Assembly: GCA_001800005.1 (NCBI GenBank)
Contig: MGUL01000071.1
Coordinates: forward strand, 4,312-10,205
Direction: 5' to 3'
DNA from: Elusimicrobia bacterium RBG_16_66_12
Lineage (GTDB): Bacteria > Elusimicrobiota > Elusimicrobia > UBA1565 > UBA9628
DNA: 5,894 nucleotides
Shown here: one piece after another, positions 1 to 4,534 of the stretch
How the letters are laid out: every line of letters begins with the position of its first letter
Position numbering within the stretch: position 1 is the first letter of the stretch
Position numbers and translations under genes: made by a program
Notes under the pieces: generated by a model
The model's database searches: none
Told to the model about the DNA's origin: nothing
What the model saw: the letters and a program-made list of their open reading frames with translations, nothing else

Positions 1-2169
1 CGCACCGACGGCCTGGCTCCCGGCTCTCCGACGGGCGGCGGCTCGGACGTGATCACTCCTCTCAATGTGCGCGACCCCAGCGCTCTCGTGATGGGCCCGG
101 GCGCGGCCCAGCAGCCTCCGACGAACTCGGCGCTGCCGGCCACGCCTCCGGCGTCCTCGTCGCGCTCGGACTCCGACTTGAAAGACGCCCTGGCGGCCTC
201 GGCGCGCGGCATCGGCGCGGCGGCCAAGAAGGCCTCGCTCCCCGTGCCCAAGGTGGCCCTCGGCGGCTCGGGGCTGCGGGGCCTGGGCGTCGCGGGCGGA
301 GGCTCCAGCGCCTCGGCCAGCCTCGGGCCGATCTCGGCCGGCAACGTCCCCAACCGGTCGGCGGGCGGCGACTCGACGGGGAACGTGCGCTCGACGAAGG
401 GCTACAGCGGCGTCGCGCGCGGCCAGACCTCGGGCGGCGGCGGCATGGAGGCCTTGAAGGCGGCGGCGGACAAGCAGACCGACAACATGAACCGCGGCAC
501 GGGGGCGGCGACCGACCTCAACGCGGCGGCGCAGACGGCGATCCCGTCGGGCGGCGGCGGCGGGGCCGGCGGCGGGCCCGGCGGGGGCAAGGAGGACAAG
601 GGCTTCGGCGGTAACCAGGACAAGGGGAGCAAGTCCGTCGGGGAGTCGCTGGCCTTCATCAACAAGAAAGCGCGCATGGAGAAGGACCTCGAGCTCGAGT
701 ACAAGAAGAAAGAGCTCGACGACTGGGGCCTGCTCTGGAGCCAGATGCGCAACGAGGGCCTGAAGACCCTCATGACCGAGATGGTCAAGGGCGCCATTGG
801 CGTCGCGGGCGGGAACATCAAGGACGCGCTGGAGCGGGCGGGGCCGAAGCAGATGTATGTTTGCTCGAGCAATGGCTTCACGGCCGCACCGGATAAAGTC
901 AGTCCCGCGGCCAGTGAGAAGTGTATGACGGCTTATCAATTGGATGGCGCCAAAAATCTTCGCGCATGTTCAGGACAGAGAGCGGTCGATCCCGTGCTGG
1001 GGGCAGATTGCAATCAAAAGACAATGGCCGATGATGGTAGTAAGGGCAACGGGCAGGGGCAGGTCGCTGACCGCACCGACGGTGCGTTGGGGGAGACGCT
1101 TGGTAAATACTCCGGCGTCGACGGCATCACGGAAGCCTGTAATCTGTACGAAACCCTGGTGCCCAAGGCCGGGGCTGCGGCGGCTCCCGCCAGCGGTGGC
1201 GTAAAGACGGAGGCGACATACCAAGGCGGCGAGAAGTCGTATCTGGACTCCGTCAAGTCGGCCTTGGATGCGATCGCTAAAGCTCGGGTCCAGCTGACCG
1301 GTAAAGCGACTTGCGGGTTCCAGCCGACGGAGACGTTGGATGCCTATCGCCGGTACGTCATCGCTGGCATCAGCAACGGCGCGAAGACGTTGCGAGGGAA
1401 CGGCGTCGTGAATGCTGGCGCGGATGCTTCCAAGGATTCTACTAAGTCGGCCGCCGACGACATCTCCGAGGCCCGCACGAAATTCAACGCCTCTCAGGCT
1501 CTGATCGTCTCGGCGGCTAACTCCGCAGCGGCTGCGGTCATCACGCCTCCGACCGGGACCGTCGGACAGCAGTACCTGACCTTGAACGAGAAGGCTACGA
1601 CGGCGAAGACTCAGATCGGGGCGCTCGCGGAGGACTTGAAGGCCGACCCCCAAGCGAAGCTGGAGGCCGTCCTGAAGAGGGCAGAGGCTACCGCGGTCGG
1701 TGATAATGCGAGCATCGCGAAGGTGGTGGATGTCAATGATCGGTTCGTTGCCATGACCGAGGGGATCACGGAGGTCAATAAGATCCAGGAGACCGCTAAG
1801 AAGCCTACGATCATCCCGCCCGAGGTTAAGCCGGTCGGCGATAGCGCCAAAGACCTCAAAGCGGAACCCAAGACAGTGGTCGATAACGCCGCGAATGCCG
1901 ACAAAGCCATCCAAGAGGCATGCGGCCAGGTCGGGTTGGGTCAGGTCTGCAAGACCCCTCCCACGAATCCCATCGAAGAGACAGCGCTTGTTGACGTGAA
2001 AGTGAAAATGGAAGCTCTTCCGACCGCAGTGACCGCCGCGAGGCAGTCCCAGGTGGATGTGCTGGCGGGCATTGCGGCCGATATCACCGCCATTTCGAAG
2101 ACAGCGGGCGGGCCGGCCCTGATGGGACAGCAGTCCCGGAGCTTGGGGTTGTCGGATCTGAAACAATGA
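1..2169 (+). CDS. Large low-complexity Gly/Ala/Ser-rich protein, 5' end outside window
   Basis: The frame is open from base 1 to the TGA at 2167-2169, so the true start lies upstream; the GTG at 49 is only the first possible start in view and has no ribosome site. I do not recognise the family. The N-terminal third is disordered and rich in Gly, Ser, Ala and Pro, with a run of glycines near 550-590. A charged, probably coiled-coil stretch follows (about 640-850, Lys/Glu/Leu-rich, around ELEYKKKELDDWG). The rest is Ala-rich helix-forming sequence. All eight cysteines (codons at 862, 922, 967, 1009, 1138, 1312, 1921, 1948) lie in the C-terminal part, which would suit disulfides in an exported protein, although no signal peptide is visible because the start is missing. 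Third codon positions are nearly all G/C before about 850 (19 of 20 in 601-660) but mixed afterwards (10 of 20 in 901-960), so the 3' part may have been acquired. The reading frame is well supported; the function is unknown. Confidence 0.85.
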   Translation, partial: RTDGLAPGSPTGGGSDVITPLNVRDPSALVMGPGAAQQPPTNSALPATPPASSSRSDSDLKDALAASARGIGAAAKKASLPVPKVALGGSGLRGLGVAGGGSSASASLGPISAGNVPNRSAGGDSTGNVRSTKGYSGVARGQTSGGGGMEALKAAADKQTDNMNRGTGAATDLNAAAQTAIPSGGGGGAGGGPGGGKEDKGFGGNQDKGSKSVGESLAFINKKARMEKDLELEYKKKELDDWGLLWSQMRNEGLKTLMTEMVKGAIGVAGGNIKDALERAGPKQMYVCSSNGFTAAPDKVSPAASEKCMTAYQLDGAKNLRACSGQRAVDPVLGADCNQKTMADDGSKGNGQGQVADRTDGALGETLGKYSGVDGITEACNLYETLVPKAGAAAAPASGGVKTEATYQGGEKSYLDSVKSALDAIAKARVQLTGKATCGFQPTETLDAYRRYVIAGISNGAKTLRGNGVVNAGADASKDSTKSAADDISEARTKFNASQALIVSAANSAAAAVITPPTGTVGQQYLTLNEKATTAKTQIGALAEDLKADPQAKLEAVLKRAEATAVGDNASIAKVVDVNDRFVAMTEGITEVNKIQETAKKPTIIPPEVKPVGDSAKDLKAEPKTVVDNAANADKAIQEACGQVGLGQVCKTPPTNPIEETALVDVKVKMEALPTAVTAARQSQVDVLAGIAADITAISKTAGGPALMGQQSRSLGLSDLKQ

Positions 2170-2171
2170 CC

Positions 2172-2227
2172 GCGCGGGAACCGTCCGCGCCCTCGACGCC
2201 GCGATGCGGCCCGAGGGGGCGGAATTT
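2172..2227 (+). terminator. Possible terminator: two strong GC hairpins after the first gene
   Basis: Just after the stop at 2169, GCGCGG (2172-2177) pairs with CCGCGC (2185-2190). Next to it a longer hairpin forms from CCCTCG and CCGC (2190-2195, 2199-2202) with GCGG and CGAGGG (2206-2209, 2212-2217). A short T-tract (2224-2227) follows after a gap of six bases, which is longer than usual for an intrinsic terminator. The two stems share base 2190, so they may compete. The position between a gene end and the next promoters fits termination, but efficiency is uncertain. Confidence 0.45.
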
Positions 2228-2243
2228 TATGGGACTTTTGACC

Positions 2244-2273
2244 CTGGCCTGCGGCCGCGCGAGTGGGTATCAT
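2244..2273 (+). promoter_or_regulatory. Conserved upstream element CTGGCCTG-N16-TATCAT
   Basis: CTGGCCTG at 2244-2251 and TATCAT at 2268-2273 are separated by 16 bases. The same pair, with the same spacing, occurs at 4414-4443 upstream of the paralogous coiled-coil gene. TATCAT resembles a sigma-70 -10 box, but the upstream half is a poor match to TTGACA. It could be a second promoter of unknown class, an activator site, or simply co-duplicated DNA. Confidence 0.35.
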
Positions 2274-2284
2274 GTCCCAAGGAT

Positions 2285-2312
2285 CGAACTTTTCGAGGGG
2301 GTCGTCCGTATC
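2285..2312 (+). promoter_or_regulatory. ECF sigma-type promoter, copy 1 (coiled-coil gene 1)
   Basis: The -35-like CGAAC (2285-2289; the other copies have GGAAC) is followed by a short T-tract and 17 bases later by CGTATC (2307-2312). GGAAC...CGTA with 16-17 bases between and T residues after the AAC is the known layout of ECF sigma promoters (compare sigma-W and sigma-E). Transcription would start near 2318-2320, giving a leader of about 50 bases before the ATG at 2369. Three more copies lie in the window. The sigma factor itself is not present. Confidence 0.65.
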
Positions 2313-2318
2313 ATAATG

Positions 2319-2338
2319 CGGGCCTCGGCTTCGGCCCG
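2319..2338 (+). promoter_or_regulatory. 5' leader hairpin of coiled-coil gene 1
   Basis: CGGGCC (2319-2324) pairs perfectly with GGCCCG (2333-2338) around an 8-base loop. The stem starts almost at the predicted transcription start, so the mRNA would carry a 5'-terminal hairpin. The paralogous locus keeps a hairpin at the same place (4483-4497) with a different loop, which suggests the structure matters, perhaps for mRNA stability. Confidence 0.45.
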
Positions 2339-2368
2339 GATTACGAATGAGAGCGAGGGCATGATTCT

Positions 2369-2806
2369 ATGACGAGGAAAATGGCTGTTCCGTCAGCGAC
2401 GAAGGCCGATATCGACGAGGCGGTCGGGTTGCTTCGCGAGTCCACGAAAGCCGACCTTGACGAGGCGATCGGCTTGGTTCGCAGTGACCTGAAAGAGGAT
2501 ATTGGTTTTGTTCGTCGTGACCTGGAGTCCAAGGCTACGAAAGTCGACCTGGAATCTATGCACCGCGGGCTGGCCCTCCAAATCGAACGCCAGCAAAACG
2601 AGGCGCGCGCGTCGGAAGATCGCATGGTGCAGAAGATGAGCTCCCTGAATTCTCAAGTCATGCAAGCCATCGACTCTTTCGCCGGGAAAGCGCAGAACTC
2701 TGAACGCGCTATGACCCTTCACGGGCGGGAGTTGACGGATGTCCATGTCGGGTTGAGGGAGCATGAGCGGCGGATCACCGCGTTGGAGTCGAAGCCGGGT
2801 TCCTGA
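2369..2806 (+). CDS. Small coiled-coil protein with ATKxDL repeats, paralogue 1
   Basis: 145 residues, start ATG 2369 with a GAGGG ribosome site at 2355-2359. No signal peptide or membrane segment is visible, so it is probably cytoplasmic. Residues 10-65 are imperfect repeats built on TKADLDEAIGLVRSDL and TKVDLESM, typical of long parallel coiled coils. Residues 69-145 form a conserved module, including LALQIERQQNEARASEDR and TLHGRELTDVHVGL, ending in PGS. By eye 64 of its 77 residues are identical to the C-terminal module of the protein encoded at 4535-5038, while the N-terminal halves differ in length and repeat number. Coiled-coil proteins of this kind (loosely like DUF1640/CCDC90) are often found next to mobile genes; function unknown. 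It follows an ECF-type promoter and a leader hairpin. A decayed relative lies directly downstream. Confidence 0.85.
   Translation: MTRKMAVPSATKADIDEAVGLLRESTKADLDEAIGLVRSDLKEDIGFVRRDLESKATKVDLESMHRGLALQIERQQNEARASEDRMVQKMSSLNSQVMQAIDSFAGKAQNSERAMTLHGRELTDVHVGLREHERRITALESKPGS
2573..2806 (+). repeat. Duplicated 234-bp segment, copy 1 (C-terminal module of coiled-coil gene)
   Basis: This stretch encodes residues 69-145 of the first coiled-coil protein and matches 4805-5038 at high DNA identity and equal length, with no gaps by eye. Homology continues a little past the stop (TCCTGAAGGC followed by A/G-rich sequence) and is also seen far upstream in promoter and leader, so the whole transcription unit was duplicated, not only this part. 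Confidence 0.8.
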
Positions 2807-2826
2807 AGGCGAGGACGGAACTTTTC
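2794..2826 (+). repeat. Direct repeat at gene end, copy 1
   Basis: The sequence GCCGGGTTCCTGA, then GGCGA, then CGGAACTTTT spans the stop codon of coiled-coil gene 1 and recurs at 2981-3010, 187 bases further on, at the stop of the decayed copy. In the second copy it runs on into a complete ECF-type promoter; in this copy the promoter is cut off after GGAACTTTTC. The repeat shows that each unit once ended with a stop codon followed at once by the next promoter. Confidence 0.7.
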
Positions 2827-2993
2827 CGTGAGTCCACAAAGACCGATCTGTTGGACTGGATATCTTCACCGATCGTATCGAGACGATCTGGCGGGAGTCG
2901 AAGACCTTTCCGCAGGTGATCGATGCTCACGGCCGACAGCTTGGCGATCACGAGGCCCGGATCAAGGGCCTGGAGGCGCGGCCGGGTTCCTGA
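2821..2993 (+). pseudogene. Decayed third coiled-coil gene copy
   Basis: The frame at 2827 reads RESTKTDLL, matching RESTKADLD (residues 23-31) of the neighbouring coiled-coil protein. A different frame, ending at the TGA at 2991-2993, reads HGRQLGDHEARIKGLEARPGS, which matches the common C-terminus HGRELTDVHVGLKDHERRIAALEARPGS except for a deletion of about six residues. The frame changes between about 2845 and 2860. Most of the central module is gone and there is no start codon in context, because the sequence just before (2817-2826) is the beginning of a truncated promoter copy. This is a remnant left by deletion inside a tandem array. The GTG at 2828 opens a long frame into the nuclease gene, but that frame is not the homologous one. 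Confidence 0.7.
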
Positions 2994-3010
2994 GGCGACG
3001 GAACTTTTTC
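2981..3010 (+). repeat. Direct repeat at gene end, copy 2
   Basis: Second copy of the 2794-2826 repeat, covering the stop of the decayed coiled-coil gene and running into the intact promoter at 3000. Differences are one lost A after TGA and a missing GGA before CGGAAC. Confidence 0.7.
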
Positions 3011-3027
3011 GAGGGGGTCCGCGTACC
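3000..3027 (+). promoter_or_regulatory. ECF sigma-type promoter, copy 2 (nuclease gene)
   Basis: GGAAC (3000-3004), T-tract, then 17 bases to CGTACC (3022-3027). It begins only seven bases after the TGA of the decayed coiled-coil copy. The expected transcription start, about seven bases after the -10, falls at 3033-3036, on the ATG at 3035 that begins the nuclease, so the message would be leaderless. Confidence 0.65.
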
Positions 3028-3034
3028 AGTATGG

Positions 3035-4150
3035 ATGCCCCTCGAATCCCTGCCCAACGACTATCGCCGCTTTCTTCATGACCTGAAGGCGCGCATCCGC
3101 GCGGCCCGGACCAAGGCCGTGTTGTCGGTCAATCGCGCACTGATCGAGTTGTACTGGGACCTGGGGCGGCAGGTGGTGGAGCGGCAGAAGCAAGGCGGTT
3201 GGGGCGCTCGGGTCATCGAACGCCTTTCCCGCGACATACGAGCGGAGTTCCCGGGAATCAGGGGGTTCTCTCGCCAGAACATCCAATACATGCGGGCTTT
3301 TTACCGGGCCTGGTCTGAAGGAGCCGCACTATGCCAGCAGGTTGCTGGCATATTGGGGCCGGCGGCTTACCCTCCGTCTGAAGGCGGATCTGTCCCTCGG
3401 CCCGCTCCAGAACTGCTGACGCAGATTCCCTGGTACCATAACGTCGTTCTGATCGAACGGGTGAAGGACCCTTCGGAGAGATTGTGGTACGCACGCAATA
3501 CGGTGGAGCAAGGCTGGTCGCGAAACGTCCTGGTCCACCAGATCGAGTCCCGCCTGCATCTGCGCCAGGGCAAGGTCCAGACGAATTTCGCTCAGACGTT
3601 GCCGGCGCCTCAGTCGGAGTTGGCCCAGGAGGCGCTGAAGGACGGCTATGCGCTGGATTTCCTGGCGACCGCAAGGTCGCGGGAACGGGACATCGAGCGC
3701 GGCCTTATCGAGAACGCCCAGAGCTTCCTGCTGGAGTTGGGGAAAGGATTCGCCTTCGTCGGCCGCCAATACCATCTGGAAGTGGGCGGCGAGGACTTCT
3801 ACATCGACCTTCTGTTCTACAACCTCGTCCTGCGCTGCTACGTCGTCATCGAACTCAAAGCCGGGGCGTTCCGGCCCGAGCACGCCGGCAAGCTGAGCTT
3901 CTATCTTTCGGCCGTAGACGACCTCCTGCGCCATCCCGACGATCGCCCCAGCATCGGCATGGTCCTGTGCAAGTCGAAGAACAAGGTCGTCGTCGAGTAC
4001 GCATTGCGCGACCTGCGCAGACCCATCGGCGTCTCGTCCTATCGGATGACGCGGGACCTGCCCGACGGCCTGGCGGGAGGATTGCCCACGACAGGAGAAC
4101 TTGAGGACCGACTCAACGTCATTGACGGAACAACGAGGCCGAGATCGTAG
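3035..4150 (+). CDS. YhcG/DUF1016-family PD-(D/E)XK nuclease
   Basis: 371 residues from ATG 3035. The frame is open back to a GTG at 2828, but that extension crosses the decayed coiled-coil copy in a non-homologous frame and the promoter; family proteins start as here, with LPNDYRRFLHDLKARI a few residues in. The N-terminal DUF1016 domain (about 6-170) shows VNRALIELYWDLGR, GWGARVIERL, FSRQNIQYMRAF and PWYHNVVLIERVKD. The C-terminal nuclease domain (about 215-345) has FVGRQYHLEVGGEDFYIDLL. The likely metal-binding residues are D258 (YIDLLFY) and E273/K275 (IELKAG), all present, so it should be active. Length is normal for the family. Such proteins are predicted DNA nucleases, often beside type I restriction systems or mobile elements; substrate and role are unsettled. 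Here no restriction or methylase gene is visible. Residues about 103-128 form a Pro/Gly-rich insertion before QIPWYHN. No ribosome site precedes the ATG. Confidence 0.93.
   Translation: MPLESLPNDYRRFLHDLKARIRAARTKAVLSVNRALIELYWDLGRQVVERQKQGGWGARVIERLSRDIRAEFPGIRGFSRQNIQYMRAFYRAWSEGAALCQQVAGILGPAAYPPSEGGSVPRPAPELLTQIPWYHNVVLIERVKDPSERLWYARNTVEQGWSRNVLVHQIESRLHLRQGKVQTNFAQTLPAPQSELAQEALKDGYALDFLATARSRERDIERGLIENAQSFLLELGKGFAFVGRQYHLEVGGEDFYIDLLFYNLVLRCYVVIELKAGAFRPEHAGKLSFYLSAVDDLLRHPDDRPSIGMVLCKSKNKVVVEYALRDLRRPIGVSSYRMTRDLPDGLAGGLPTTGELEDRLNVIDGTTRPRS
3332..3350 (+). repeat. Perfect 8-bp inverted repeat inside nuclease gene
   Basis: TGCCAGCA (3332-3339), loop GGT, TGCTGGCA (3343-3350). It lies at codons 100-106, where a Pro/Gly-rich segment seems to be inserted relative to the family pattern as I remember it. 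The imperfect repeat TCTGAAGG also occurs on both sides (3314 and 3379). It may mark an old small insertion kept in frame. Confidence 0.5.
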
Positions 4151-4170
4151 GACTTCGGACCCTGACGCGC

Positions 4171-4197
4171 GGAACTTTTTCGGGGGGGGCGCGTATC
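4171..4197 (+). promoter_or_regulatory. ECF sigma-type promoter, copy 3 (structured RNA)
   Basis: GGAAC (4171-4175), T-tract, G-run, CGTATC (4192-4197); the spacer is 16 bases here, one shorter than in the other copies. Like copy 2 it is followed by a GTATG sequence. No convincing protein gene follows: the ATG at 4201 opens only 24 codons. Transcription would start at about 4204, just ahead of the first helix of the RNA-like region. Confidence 0.6.
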
Positions 4198-4204
4198 GGT
4201 ATGT

Positions 4205-4403
4205 TTCAAACCACCTTAAGCTGCGTCGGGACAATGCCCGGTGTGGTGAGCGTTAAGGCAAAAGGCACGACTTGATCGTGTCAGGTGAGCGTCGAGGAGA
4301 CGAGCGAAAGCAAACCACCGATGAGGTGTCGAAAGGGAAGTGGCGACGTCAGAACTGGGGGACAGTCTATACCCCAGGATCAGTCCAAGAGAAGCCTGCT
4401 GAT
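4205..4403 (+). ncRNA. Hairpin-rich RNA region, probably 5' part of a group II intron (domain I remnant)
   Basis: This is the main content of the 384-base stretch between the nuclease and the second coiled-coil gene; no protein is supported. A chain of helices can be drawn: ACCAC 4210-4214 with GTGGT 4243-4247, enclosing CGGG 4227-4230 with CCCG 4237-4240; CACGA 4266-4270 with TCGTG 4276-4280; CGTC 4290-4293 with GACG 4299-4302; CACC 4316-4319 with GGTG 4325-4328; CTGGGG 4355-4360 with CCCCAG 4372-4377; ATCAG 4379-4383 with CTGAT 4399-4403. The order of stems and the linkers (GTTAAGGCAAA, GGTGTCGAAA, GTCAGAACTGGGG) resemble, from memory, the 5' half of domain I in bacterial group II introns. 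No reverse transcriptase, domain V or clear GUGYG boundary is present, so it would be a truncated, non-splicing remnant. Alternatively it is an unrelated small RNA expressed from the promoter directly upstream. Confidence 0.55.
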
Positions 4404-4413
4404 TGCTTGGGCC

Positions 4414-4443
4414 CTGGCCTGAGACCGTGGGAGAAGGTATTAT
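4414..4443 (+). promoter_or_regulatory. Conserved upstream element CTGGCCTG-N16-TATTAT
   Basis: CTGGCCTG (4414-4421) and TATTAT (4438-4443), with the same 16-base spacing as at 2244-2273. It marks where homology between the two coiled-coil loci resumes, right after the hairpin-rich region. The distance to the following ECF-type promoter differs (about 6 bases here, 12 there), so the two elements need not act as a unit. Confidence 0.35.
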
Positions 4444-4448
4444 TCTAG

Positions 4449-4476
4449 GGAACTTTCTGAGGGGGTCCTGCGTATC
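4449..4476 (+). promoter_or_regulatory. ECF sigma-type promoter, copy 4 (coiled-coil gene 2)
   Basis: GGAAC (4449-4453), TTTCT tract, G-run, CGTATC (4471-4476) with 17 bases between. Like copy 1 it continues as ATAAT and then CGGGCC, so copies 1 and 4 share the leader, while copies 2 and 3 share GTATG after the -10. The leader to ATG 4535 is about 50 bases. Confidence 0.65.
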
Positions 4477-4482
4477 ATAATA

Positions 4483-4497
4483 CGGGCCTTGGGCCTG
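4483..4497 (+). promoter_or_regulatory. 5' leader hairpin of coiled-coil gene 2
   Basis: CGGGCC (4483-4488) can pair with GGCCTG (4492-4497), including one G-U pair, around a 3-base loop. It occupies the same place in the leader as the hairpin at 2319-2338, although loop and 3' arm differ. Confidence 0.4.
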
Positions 4498-4534
4498 GCT
4501 CCAAAGAAGAGCGACAGGAAGTGAGGATGATTCG

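Noticed and set aside
970..2166. 398-codon open frame on the minus strand
   Set aside because: It lies wholly opposite the first gene, has no family features, and is an Arg/Leu/Gly-rich mirror of GC-rich coding sequence.
2166..2372. 68-codon plus-strand frame overlapping the first gene's stop (ATGA)
   Set aside because: It covers the terminator-like hairpins, the promoter and the leader, all of which are conserved as non-coding elements at the other locus.
2828..3034. Extended N-terminus for the nuclease from GTG 2828
   Set aside because: The added part reads through the decayed coiled-coil copy in the wrong frame and through the promoter; family proteins start near 3035.
3329..4234. 301-codon minus-strand frame and a 206-codon plus-strand frame over the nuclease gene
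   Set aside because: Both overlap a strongly recognisable DUF1016 gene in other frames and show only Arg/Pro-rich shadow sequence.
4201..4275. 24-codon peptide starting ATG 4201 after promoter copy 3
   Set aside because: It overlaps the helices of the RNA-like region, has no ribosome site and resembles nothing known.
2285..4497. Integron cassette array or CRISPR array as an explanation of the repeats
   Set aside because: The repeats precede genes, lack attC-type GTTRRRY/RYYYAAC ends and regular spacing, and match ECF promoter boxes.
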